Positions 1-6,604 of a stretch of 11,165 bases of DNA are shown one piece after another. Under the pieces are notes generated by a model. That model saw only the letters and a program-made list of their open reading frames with translations, did not search any database and was not told the DNA's origin. Origin of the DNA: JAGMCF01 sp964398885 (lineage in GTDB: Bacteria > Cloacimonadota > Cloacimonadia > JGIOTU-2); assembly GCA_964398885.1 (NCBI GenBank), contig CAYNOU010000075.1:1-11165 (forward strand), given 5' to 3'. Both the position numbers and the translations under genes were made by a program. The first letter of the stretch is position 1. Each line of letters opens with the position of its first letter.

Positions 1-202
1 TTGTAAAAGTTGGACGGGAAATTCCCATTTGATTCGCAGCTGCTTCATGTTCCAAATCATTATAATCTGCCAATCTTAACGCTTCAAATTCATCTAAAGT
101 TAACGGAATCTGCTCTAATAATCTTGCAGGGATTCCAACGGGCTTAAACCGTTGGAATCTCGGCGGTTCTTTTACTCTTCGCTCTATCCTTGGTCTTGGC
201 AT
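1..202 (-). CDS. DUF134 family DNA-binding protein, N-terminal part (runs off the window)
   Basis: The first 67 residues are readable on the minus strand from ATG at 202-200; the rest lies beyond base 1. The start MPRPRIERRV, followed by PLTLDEFEALRLADY and an HTH-like stretch ending ANQMGISRPTFT, is characteristic of the DUF134 family (COG1342), small proteins with a sigma-70-like helix-turn-helix. Members often sit beside NifX/NifB-like and DUF5320 genes, as here, and are presumed to be regulators of that set; this role is inferred. The opening MPRPR also resembles the MPRGD start of the DUF5320 proteins at the other end of the window. A 7-bp dyad lies 11 bases ahead of the start codon. The preceding gene stops at 226, 23 bases upstream. 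Confidence 0.9.
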   Translation of the reverse strand, partial: MPRPRIERRVKEPPRFQRFKPVGIPARLLEQIPLTLDEFEALRLADYNDLEHEAAANQMGISRPTFT

Positions 203-212
203 GATTTTTCTT

Positions 213-230
213 TATGAACTTATGTTCATA
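213..230 (-). promoter_or_regulatory. Dyad upstream of DUF134, ArsR/SmtB-like candidate operator
   Basis: A perfect inverted repeat, TATGAAC-ATAA-GTTCATA on the minus strand (7-bp arms, 4-base spacer), lies 11 bases before the DUF134 start. Its core resembles the ATGAACA..TTCAT operators of ArsR/SmtB metal sensors. It overlaps the stop codon of the preceding gene. Operator function is an inference from position and resemblance; no ArsR gene is present in the window, and DUF134 itself could be the ligand. In AT-rich DNA a chance 7-bp dyad is possible. Confidence 0.4.
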
Positions 231-702
231 ATATATGTTTATAATTCTTAATGTCAAATTTTTTAAATAATTTCCATAAGTAATCACAAAGGTATAAAAT
301 ATCTTTAAATTTAGATGAATTTGAAGCTAAAAAAGGGTCAGATTTTCTATAATCAAAAATGGTAATAGGTATGTTATCTTCCTGAAATTTTTCTACAATT
401 GATTTAAAAAGTCCTACCATTACAATATTTTTGAATTCTTGGGAATTAACTACATCATACAGGTCTCCTGTTTTATTTAATTTATTAGGGTAATTTAGTA
501 ATGCATTAAAATAGGCATTTAAGACAATACGATGAGCAAAATCTTGTAGATTGAGGTTTGAATAATTGTTGATTTCTGTATTTATTTTATACCCTAACTT
601 TGCACAAACTCCGATATTTCCGTTTCTTAAGAGAATCGCTGGATATTTGAGACCTGTTGTTGATTTTTCTATTTTTCTCAAATTAAAATCATACTTTTGC
701 AA
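226..702 (-). CDS. DUF4213/DUF364-like (putative heavy-metal chelation) protein, truncated, possibly a pseudogene
   Basis: The readable product is 158 residues from a TTG codon at 702, with no clear ribosome binding site. Residues 20-70 (YPAILLRNGNIGVCAKLG, then LNLQDFAHRIVLNAYFNAL) resemble the DUF4213 enolase-like N-terminal domain. Residues 92-124 (NIVMVGLFKSIVEKFQ, then PITIFDYRKSDP) resemble the start of the Rossmann-like DUF364 domain, annotated as putative heavy-metal chelation. The rest of DUF364 is missing: the protein ends in an unrelated lysine-rich tail, well short of the usual 230-250 residues. The frame is also open upstream of 702, and a possible original ATG at 741-739 is separated from it only by a TAA at 720-718. 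The gene may therefore be damaged at both ends. The family assignment comes from recalled motif patterns and is moderate. Its place beside DUF134 and NifX-type genes fits a metal-related theme. Confidence 0.5.
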   Translation of the reverse strand: MQKYDFNLRKIEKSTTGLKYPAILLRNGNIGVCAKLGYKINTEINNYSNLNLQDFAHRIVLNAYFNALLNYPNKLNKTGDLYDVVNSQEFKNIVMVGLFKSIVEKFQEDNIPITIFDYRKSDPFLASNSSKFKDILYLCDYLWKLFKKFDIKNYKHIL

Positions 703-727
703 TAATAATTCTGACTGTTAGAAATTA

Positions 728-804
728 TTATAATTCTTCATCTATTTCATCATTTGACAGCATATTATCAGGATGATAAATGCCATTTTCCTCTTTTAAA
801 AAAA
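728..804 (-). other. Probable frameshifted 3' end of the aminotransferase gene
   Basis: In the annotated frame the aminotransferase stops at 768. In the next frame, entered by dropping one base from the T7 run (A7 on the plus strand, 798-804), the reading continues as KEENGIYHPDNMLSNDEIDEEL and stops with TAA at 730-728. This acidic, non-repetitive tail reads like genuine coding sequence and fills otherwise empty DNA. It could be a sequencing or assembly indel, a real mutation, or slippage at the homopolymer. Confidence 0.5.
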
Positions 805-1949
805 TTTTCCATCCTATCGAATGCTTTATTTATCTCTTCTTCAGATACACAGAAAGAGAGTCTGAGATGACTCTCTCCAGTTGGGCCAAAAGCGATACCG
901 GATGTTGTAGATACTCTGGCTTCTTTTAGAAGTTTTTTGCAAAAAGAAATGGAATCCTTTCCTTCCTTCAAGAGTATTTTGGGAAACATAAGATAAGAAC
1001 CCACTGGCTTTTGATATTCAAACACCGAATTGAGTTTATCAAGTCGTTCACACATTAGATTTCGCATATTAAGATAGTGATTTCCAAATTCTTTTACACA
1101 ATTCTGAGAACCCTTTAAAGCAGCAAGAGCAGCATATTGCGAAACAACCGGAGCACAAATCGCAAATGGAATATGTGCTTTTTTGATTTGTGTAACTACT
1201 TCTTCATCAGCATGAAGATAACCAATCCTCCAGCCGGTCATTGCGTAAGTTTTGGTGAATGTGAAGCAGCTGATAACATTTTTCTTCATCTCAGGAATAG
1301 ATGCTATACTGAAATGTTTCTTATCATCATAGACAAAATATTCATAAGCTTCATCAGTAATTACCATTAGGTTATTTTCCAGAGCTATTTCCTCTATTTG
1401 ACGAAGTTTTTCTTCTGGGAAAACAGTTCCAGTGGGATTATTGGGGCTGCAATACATTATAGCTTTGGTTCTTGGAGTTATTGCTTCTTTAATAGATTGA
1501 ATATCCAATGCAAAATTCTTCTCTTCTATAAGTGGAACTAACACAGGCTTTCCTGAAGCTATCTGAACTTGACGAATATGAGTAGAATAGGTGGGAGTTG
1601 GTAAAATTACTTCATCTCCAGGATCAATTGTTGTCATAACTGCCGCTGCTAATCCTTCAATTGCGCCAACAGTTACAATTATCTGGGAAATATTTGCTTC
1701 AATATTATTATCTCTTTTGAGTTTTTTGGCGATTTCGTTTCTTAATTCAGGTAAACCTTCATTTTGAGAATATCCACCTGTTAGTCCTTTATTAATTGCA
1801 GAAACAGCAGCGTTTCTAATATGTTGTGGTGTTTCAGAAGTAGGTTTTGCCCAGGACAGAAACGCAACATCATCATATTGTTTGGATAATCTTGTCATTT
1901 CATGAATAGCAGATTTTTTGATTTGTTTTACTCGGTTAGAAATATTCAT
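768..1949 (-). CDS. Class I/II (AspB-like) PLP-dependent aminotransferase
   Basis: The gene encodes 393 residues, the normal length for fold-type I aminotransferases of the AspB family, which transfer amino groups between amino acids and 2-oxoacids in the cytoplasm. The substrate cannot be named from sequence. Visible landmarks are SPNNPTG (168-174), ITDEAYEYF with the PLP-ring aspartate D199 and Y202, the Schiff-base lysine K233 in FTKTYAMTGWRIGY, and the substrate-carboxylate arginine R363 in HLRLSF. The N-terminal loop reads FLSWAKPTSETP in place of the more usual LGxGEPDFxTP. The start is supported by GGAGGG about 8 bases upstream. The last ten residues (KRGKWHLSS) look like out-of-frame sequence. 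Removing one base from the seven-base run at 798-804 would give a longer tail ending near 728, so the true C-terminus is probably shifted. The upstream neighbour is a sirtuin, 127 bases away across a repeat, so it may have its own promoter. Confidence 0.93.
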   Translation of the reverse strand: MNISNRVKQIKKSAIHEMTRLSKQYDDVAFLSWAKPTSETPQHIRNAAVSAINKGLTGGYSQNEGLPELRNEIAKKLKRDNNIEANISQIIVTVGAIEGLAAAVMTTIDPGDEVILPTPTYSTHIRQVQIASGKPVLVPLIEEKNFALDIQSIKEAITPRTKAIMYCSPNNPTGTVFPEEKLRQIEEIALENNLMVITDEAYEYFVYDDKKHFSIASIPEMKKNVISCFTFTKTYAMTGWRIGYLHADEEVVTQIKKAHIPFAICAPVVSQYAALAALKGSQNCVKEFGNHYLNMRNLMCERLDKLNSVFEYQKPVGSYLMFPKILLKEGKDSISFCKKLLKEARVSTTSGIAFGPTGESHLRLSFCVSEEEINKAFDRMENFFKRGKWHLSS

Positions 1950-1995
1950 AATTAAACCCTCCGTATTAACATTATTTTATTTAAAAAATCTATGT

Positions 1996-2066
1996 GTTCA
2001 CTCTAAAAACCCCTGCCCGTTCTCTGTCCCGAAATGTCGGGACGCCGAAGGATGAAAAGGTGTTAA
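1996..2066. repeat. Dispersed repeat with conserved flanks and variable hairpin, copy 1
   Basis: The plus strand reads GTTCACTCTAAAAACCCCTG, then CCCGTTCT, an inner hairpin, AAGGATGAAAAGG and GTTAA. The same flanks recur at 10239-10302. The inner hairpin here is GTCCCGA-AATG-TCGGGAC (2026-2043), a perfect 7-bp stem, whereas copy 2 has an unrelated stem at the same place. An outer AACCCCT/AGGTGTT pairing (one mismatch) frames it. It fills the gap between the sirtuin and aminotransferase genes. No U-tract follows, so it is not a classical terminator. Confidence 0.75.
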
Positions 2067-2076
2067 TTGTTCCATT

Positions 2077-2811
2077 TTATTTCCCCTTCAAAAATCCAAG
2101 TAATTCTCCCATTATTTCCGTTGCTTTTCCTTTTAGAAAAACATCTGTTATACTTTTTGTATAATTGGAGGGTTTTGTATTTACTTCAATAATTTTGGCA
2201 TTATTATTTTTTGCTTCGTAAGGAATCATAGAAGCTGGCATAATTTCCCCGGTTGTGCCGATTAGAATAAAAACATCCGCTTTTTCTGTTTCTGCAAAGG
2301 AACGTGTTCTCGCTGGTTCTGGTATTGGTTCTCCAAAGAAAACGAAATCAGGCTTCAAGACTCCTCCACACTTTTTACATTTTGGTGGTAATTTATTCAG
2401 ACCAATTTTAGATACAGAAAATTTTGACCTACACTTAGTGCAAACCAGATTCCTGGAATTTCCATGAAATTCATATACTTTTTTGCTTCCGGCCTTTTGA
2501 TGAAGATTGTCAATATTTTGAGTAATTGTAGCATGCAATAATCCCATTTGTTCTATTTCAGCAAGAGCAAAATGAGCTGCATTTGGTTCTGCTTTTCCAA
2601 AGAAATCATAGAAAATCTCTTTTATCAATTCCCACGATTTTAGAGGATTATGATGAAAATAATTAATGTCCAAAAAAACAGGGTCAAACTTACTCCACAA
2701 ACCATTTTCACCGCGAAAGGGTGGAATTCCACTTTCTACAGAGATTCCTGCGCCTGTAAAAGCAGTCACATGATTCGCGTTTTTTATAAGTTCAGCAGCC
2801 TTTTCAATCAT
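2077..2811 (-). CDS. cobB: NAD-dependent protein deacetylase, sirtuin (Sir2/CobB family)
   Basis: The 244-residue protein is a single-domain bacterial sirtuin, which removes acyl groups from lysines using NAD+ and releases nicotinamide and O-acetyl-ADP-ribose. The NAD site is FTGAGISVESGIPPFRG (18-34) and TQNIDNLHQKAG (97-108). The catalytic base is H116 in YEFHGN. A zinc site is formed by CTKC (124, 127) and CKKC (145, 148). KPDFVFFGEPIP (153-164) and ILIGTTGEIMPA complete the family signature. The Tyr-x-x-Arg pair typical of desuccinylases (class III) is replaced by GLWSKF after FRG, which favours simple deacetylase activity; this is an inference. The start ATG directly follows the TAA of the ThrRS editing-domain gene with no spacer, and AAGGA lies about 7 bases upstream, so the two are very likely cotranscribed and translationally coupled. 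Confidence 0.96.
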   Translation of the reverse strand: MIEKAAELIKNANHVTAFTGAGISVESGIPPFRGENGLWSKFDPVFLDINYFHHNPLKSWELIKEIFYDFFGKAEPNAAHFALAEIEQMGLLHATITQNIDNLHQKAGSKKVYEFHGNSRNLVCTKCRSKFSVSKIGLNKLPPKCKKCGGVLKPDFVFFGEPIPEPARTRSFAETEKADVFILIGTTGEIMPASMIPYEAKNNNAKIIEVNTKPSNYTKSITDVFLKGKATEIMGELLGFLKGK

Positions 2812-3222
2812 TTAGAATTCCTTAAAAATTCTCGCTAATGATTTTCCGGGTGCTTTTAAATCCAAATCCAAAAAATATCCAAATGGAGTTTGAGAAGTTT
2901 CATAACCTGATTTTTCTAATCTCTTTTCTACACGATTTAACAGTTCTTTAGTAATTCCCTCATCCGCTTTGCTCAAAGAGAGATGAGCAAAAGAATGCAG
3001 AACAATTCTGTTTGTATTATTCTTCCTGGCTGACCATTTCAGATTTTTTATCATTTTAGTTTCTACTTTTGAAATAGCATCCTCATCTTGTTGCTCAACT
3101 TGAATGAATCCGACCAAGGCATTTTCTATCTGCGTGTTCTCGGCAAGTTTCTCCACAGATTCTAAATTTTTGATACTTGTTTTATATGCAAATCTATCTG
3201 CATATATCATTAATAATTTCAT
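2812..3222 (-). CDS. Stand-alone threonyl-tRNA synthetase editing-domain protein (archaeal type, DTD-like fold)
   Basis: The 136-residue protein matches the archaeal ThrRS N-terminal editing domain (tRNA-Thr_ED), which hydrolyses mischarged Ser-tRNAThr and shares its fold with D-aminoacyl-tRNA deacylases. Landmarks are MKLLMIYADRFAYK at the start, the ALVGFIQVEQQDE strand near residues 35-47, IVLHSFAHLS (73-82), and TPFGYFLDLDLKAPGKSLAR (112-131). There is no catalytic or anticodon-binding part of ThrRS, so the domain stands alone. It could edit in trans or have another deacylase role; the substrate is not visible from sequence. An AAAGGTG site precedes the ATG. The gene starts 24 bases after the broken flavoenzyme gene and ends flush against the sirtuin start. 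Confidence 0.88.
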   Translation of the reverse strand: MKLLMIYADRFAYKTSIKNLESVEKLAENTQIENALVGFIQVEQQDEDAISKVETKMIKNLKWSARKNNTNRIVLHSFAHLSLSKADEGITKELLNRVEKRLEKSGYETSQTPFGYFLDLDLKAPGKSLARIFKEF

Positions 3223-3246
3223 TTTAACACCTTTACGTTTTTTAGA

Positions 3247-5103
3247 TTATAATTTTATACCTATTTCAAATCCTTCTCTAATAGCATCTTGTGCATTTCC
3301 AACTTCTTTGGCATCACCTATTACATAAACAGGCAATTTACCTTTTAACTTTTCTTCAAGAGGGTTATAGCTTCTCATTCCAGTAGAAACTACTATTATA
3401 TCTATATCTTCAAATTGAATAGATTCTCCATTCCTTTCAGCATAAACAGTTCTTCCATCCACTTTTTTAATATGAGTATGGTCCCTAAAAACAGTGCCAC
3501 TTTTTTCCATCATATTGAGAGAAAGTTTTTTTGCTATCATTTCCATATCTTCACCGAAATCGGTTGTTCGTTTTACAATAGTTATTTTATTACCTTTTGG
3601 TATTAAAGCAGTTGCAATATCAACGCCAATTAGTCCTCCACCAATAATGAGAATATTCTAATTTTCAGGCAAATTTTCTTCTAACAGGATATCAGCCCAA
3701 TAGAATTTATTTAATCCTTCAATCGGGGGAACTGCTGGTTTAGAGCCTGTTGCCAAAATCACTCCATCATATTTATCAACATCTTCAAGGGTAGTAATTT
3801 CTTTGAACATCGTATTTACACCCTGAGATTTTAACTCCTTTTTGAAATACGGAACTAATCTTCCCATTGATTTTTTATAGGGAGTCAATGGTGCAAAATT
3901 GAACTGCCCTCCCAATTTGTCTTTTTCATAAAGGTCAACTTTGTGTTCTCGTTTTTTAAGAATAATTGCTGCCTCCATACCGGCAAGACCGCCGCCGATA
4001 ACAGCAAATTTTTTAGGCTGTTCAGTTTTTTTGATAGATTCTCTCTCCTTTCCAACTTCAGGATTCATCAGGCATTGCAGACCTTGACCTGATTTCACGC
4101 CTCCCAGACAGCCCTCTGCACAGGCTAAACAGGGAACGATATTACCTTTTACTTCTCCCAGATACTTTCCCACAAAATCAGGGTCAGCAACTAATGGCCT
4201 TCCGAATGCTATTAAATCAGCCATTTTATTACTTTTAATTTTTTCAATATCTCTTATTTCATTGATTTGACCAACAGCAATTATCGGAATATTGACATTT
4301 TCTTTGATTTTTTTTGCCATATCCCATGTTTTCCCTTTAGGCACAAACATATGTTGAAAATACCAGGGTGGTGTAGAACATACTGTTCCGGCTGAGACAT
4401 ACACAGCATCAATCCCATTCCGTTCTAATATCTTGGAAAATTCAATCATCTCATGAAGTTTTATTCCATTTGGAGTCATCTCATCACCACTTATGCGAGC
4501 AATGACAGGAATATCTACAGCATTTTTTACTGCTTTTAATACTTCCAGAGGAAATTTTATTCTGTTCTCAAAATTCCCACCATATTCATCTGTTCTGTCA
4601 TTAACAGCAGGAGATATAAATTATGCTAACAAGTATCCATGTCCAAATTGTAATTCTATAATATCAAAATTTGATTTTTTTGCTCTAATTGCCGAGTAAA
4701 CGAACAATTTTGAGATTTCTTTCATTTCTTCTTTTTCTAATTTTTGAGGAGTAGCACCACCACTTTCACAGGGTTTATCAGTAGAAGAAACAAAGTAATT
4801 TCCCTGAATTTTTGGATTTGCCATTCTGCCGGGATGATTTAGATGAGCAATTTCTTTTGCACCGAATTCGTGTATTGCATCAGTTAACTTTTGCAAACCT
4901 TCAATTTTATCATCACTATCAATACCCAGTTGAGTGGGAATTTCTCGTAATCCTTTATCCATATAAAAAGGTTCTGGAGTAACTGCTCCTAAATATTTGC
5001 TTCTTTCTTTGTAAAATGCAAGATGACGGTCATTGATTTTTCCGTTTTCGCTATATCCAAGCTTTATAGGTGCAAAGATAAATTCATTTTTTAATCCTAA
5101 CAT
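3247..5103 (-). pseudogene. NADH:flavin oxidoreductase / 2,4-dienoyl-CoA (2-enoate) reductase family gene with two in-frame stops
   Basis: A single reading frame of 618 codons runs from ATG 5103 (GGAGG 8 bases upstream) to TAA 3247, close to the family's usual 640-670. It is interrupted by TAA at codon 161 (4623-4621) and TAG at codon 482 (3660-3658), with no frameshift. The order is OYE-type FMN TIM barrel (1-320; LNHPGR, ELQFGHGYLLA, then stop, then FISPAVNDRTDEYGGNFENR), a 4Fe-4S motif with Cys 325, 328, 332 and 344, an FAD-binding GGGLAG (370-375), and an NAD(P)-binding IIGGGLIG just after the second stop. The family reduces activated C=C bonds in anaerobic acid or acyl-CoA metabolism. 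In relatives the first stop position is Gln (LLAQF), so CAA to TAA is likely. The usual HGAHGYL motif is QFGHGYL here. Sequence on both sides of each stop is otherwise intact, so decay is recent, or the stops are assembly errors or read through. Confidence 0.92.
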
Positions 5104-5131
5104 TTTTTTCCTCCAATTAATCTTTATTAAT

Positions 5132-5395
5132 TTAAGTTACTTTAATCTCATTCTCATATTCTGGAAAATAATTATTTATAATTCTCAAATTAAATTTAGA
5201 TAAAATGGATTCTTTGGGCTCTTTTTTAAGTAAAACCTCAAAAGACCTTTTAATGAGAACAGCTTTTGAGATTTTTCCATCAGTAAGTTCTCTATAATAT
5301 TCTTCGTCCAAAGTAACTAAATGTTCGGAACTACTATTTTCTTCCTTTATAGTTACCACATATTCCTGCTCATTGATTTTTTTTACTTCAATCAT
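5132..5395 (-). CDS. Small conserved-looking protein of unknown function
   Basis: The 87-residue product is acidic at both ends and has no signal peptide, membrane segment or cysteine. It begins with strand-like MIEVKKINEQEYVVTIKE, continues with EHLVTLDEEYYRELTDGKIS, then a helix (AVLIKRSFEVLLKKEPKES), and ends NNYFPEYENEI. The alternating hydrophobic pattern and even composition support a real folded protein, but I cannot place it in a named family. AAGAAG lies 5 bases before the ATG. It sits 28 bases ahead of the broken flavoenzyme gene and 188 bases after the NifX-like gene. A MITE-like insertion in that gap may have separated it from an original operon. Confidence 0.7.
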   Translation of the reverse strand: MIEVKKINEQEYVVTIKEENSSSEHLVTLDEEYYRELTDGKISKAVLIKRSFEVLLKKEPKESILSKFNLRIINNYFPEYENEIKVT

Positions 5396-5411
5396 TTTGA
5401 CTTCTTTTAAT

Positions 5412-5592
5412 AAATTAACTTACATTTTGTAATGGAAACATTCATGCTATTATTTTCGCCACAAAGACACCATGACACAAAGATATTTATTTTATTGCTT
5501 TAAATAATCTTTATTACTTCCTTTGTGTCTTTGAGCCTTGGTGGCAGAAAGTATTACAGTGATTTTAGCCATTACAAATTAACTTACATTTT
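5412..5592. mobile_element. MITE-like element with 7-bp TIRs and 17-bp flanking direct repeats
   Basis: A 147-bp core (5429-5575) begins GTAATGG and ends CCATTAC, perfect 7-bp terminal inverted repeats. It is bounded exactly by two identical 17-bp direct repeats, AAATTAACTTACATTTT, at 5412-5428 and 5576-5592, as expected of a target-site duplication. The interior is a long imperfect inverted repeat: CCACAAAGACACC..GACACAAAG near 5460-5483 faces CTTTGTGTCTTTGAGCC..GGTGG near 5521-5543. It has no coding capacity. The right direct repeat covers the last codons and stop of the NifX-like gene. A 17-bp duplication is long for most transposases, so another origin of the repeats is possible. Confidence 0.65.
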
Positions 5593-5913
5593 CCAAAAAT
5601 TTTCTGTTACGATTAAATTTCTTAATTCATCCTTTATTTTTCCATTTCTGAAAAAAAGTTTCAAACCTCTTTCTTTTAATCTTTTTATTCCTTTTTTACC
5701 AATCCTGCTAGAAATAATAATATCACAATCACTAATCAATTCATATACATCTAAGGTTTTTAAATGTTGCAATGTACTTTCGTAAGGATTATTTCTTTTT
5801 TCAATAAATCTAAATTTTTTCTCATTAATTTCATAAATATGAAACTCCTTTGCCCTGCCTAACATTTTTTGGAAAATATTTTCTCCATCATTTGTAGGAA
5901 TAGCAATTTTCAT
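5584..5913 (-). CDS. Divergent NifX/NifB-like (dinitrogenase iron-molybdenum cofactor family) protein
   Basis: The 109-residue protein starts MKIAIPTNDGENIF, the typical opening of the small NifX/NafY/NifB-C-terminal domain family (COG1433), whose members bind or carry metal-sulfur clusters. GRAKEFHIYEI (19-29) and the strand SDCDIIISSRIGKKG (61-75) fit the same fold. The usual HFGR motif is altered to KMLGR, so the histidine is missing. No Shine-Dalgarno site is clear before ATG 5913. The frame is open upstream to 6060, but that part overlaps the methyltransferase gene and the family homology starts at 5913. It lies 25 bases after the methyltransferase, so cotranscription is likely. The final codons fall inside the direct repeat flanking the downstream MITE-like element, which may have changed the original C-terminus. 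Confidence 0.8.
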   Translation of the reverse strand: MKIAIPTNDGENIFQKMLGRAKEFHIYEINEKKFRFIEKRNNPYESTLQHLKTLDVYELISDCDIIISSRIGKKGIKRLKERGLKLFFRNGKIKDELRNLIVTENFWKM

Positions 5914-5938
5914 TTGTCTTTTATTTTTCAAATTCACT

Positions 5939-6604
5939 TTATTCCTTTTTTGATTTAAGGAGTCTAATATATTTCTGGGAAAAATAGATTTCATCAAACC
6001 CATTAAATCCATAGGTGTGCAATATATTTTTCCAATCTTTTTCCACAAAATCAAATGCATATTTACATTCTATTGTCTTAAATAGAATACGAAAATAGAA
6101 AGGAGTATTCTTTAAAATAAATTCATTGAAATCAAGAATGATAAATTGCCCGCCCTCTTTCAGAGCGTTAAATGCATTACGGATTATTTGTCCTCTAACT
6201 TCTTGCGGAAAACCGTGAAGAACAAACGAGATGAACACTTTATCAAATTTGTTCTCAAAAGATAATGGCTCGTCTATGCTCATTTTTGCTATTTTCAAAT
6301 TTGGAATATCTTTAGTATTTTCTTCAAATTGAGAAATCATTTTCTCGGAAATTTCCAGACCGAGAATTTCACCTCTGTTAGAAAGATATCTGTTCATCAA
6401 AAGTGCGTTCCTACCGGTTCCAGCACCAAAATCAAGAATTTTATCATCAGGAGATATATCCATAGATTTAATTGCCTTATGGATAAATCTTGCATACAGT
6501 CCGAAGGAGCTAATATTCATAACCTTATCATAATTTTTTGCAATCTTTGGAGTTAATTCTACTTTTGAATCCGGATATTTTTTCTTCATACTCAAAGCTT
6601 TCAT
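5939..6604 (-). CDS. Class I SAM-dependent methyltransferase (UbiE-like)
   Basis: The gene encodes 221 residues from ATG 6604, whose codon overlaps the TGA of the MFS gene as ATGA; this coupling decides the start over a TTG nine bases upstream. Another ATG at 6589 is possible. Motif I, KILDFGAGTGRN (55-66), is the SAM-binding loop, followed by the acidic ribose-binding strand ILGLEIS. FDKVFISFVLHGFP (about 120-133) and ALKEGGQFIILDF (about 147-159) are motifs II/III of UbiE/COQ5-type enzymes. The substrate cannot be inferred. The TPKIAKNYDKVMN stretch near the N-terminus is common in this group. It is sandwiched between a transporter and a NifX-like gene, so it may modify the transported compound or act on a cofactor or metalloid; this is speculation from context. 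Confidence 0.92.
   Translation of the reverse strand: MKALSMKKKYPDSKVELTPKIAKNYDKVMNISSFGLYARFIHKAIKSMDISPDDKILDFGAGTGRNALLMNRYLSNRGEILGLEISEKMISQFEENTKDIPNLKIAKMSIDEPLSFENKFDKVFISFVLHGFPQEVRGQIIRNAFNALKEGGQFIILDFNEFILKNTPFYFRILFKTIECKYAFDFVEKDWKNILHTYGFNGFDEIYFSQKYIRLLKSKKE

Noticed and set aside
1137..1370. Plus-strand open frames (also at 2255, 2650, 3104, 5525, 6329, 9170 and 10460)
   Set aside because: They lie antisense to well-supported minus-strand genes or over hairpin repeats, show no domain pattern, and have no ribosome binding sites.
3247..5103. Reassignment of TAA or TAG as sense codons
   Set aside because: Other genes in the window end properly at TAA, TAG and TGA codons with the next gene starting at or just after the stop, so the standard code is in use; two different stop codons would both need a new meaning.
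5914..6060. Longer N-terminus for the NifX-like protein starting at 6060
   Set aside because: The extra 49 codons overlap the methyltransferase coding sequence and family similarity begins exactly at MKIAIPTNDG, ATG 5913.
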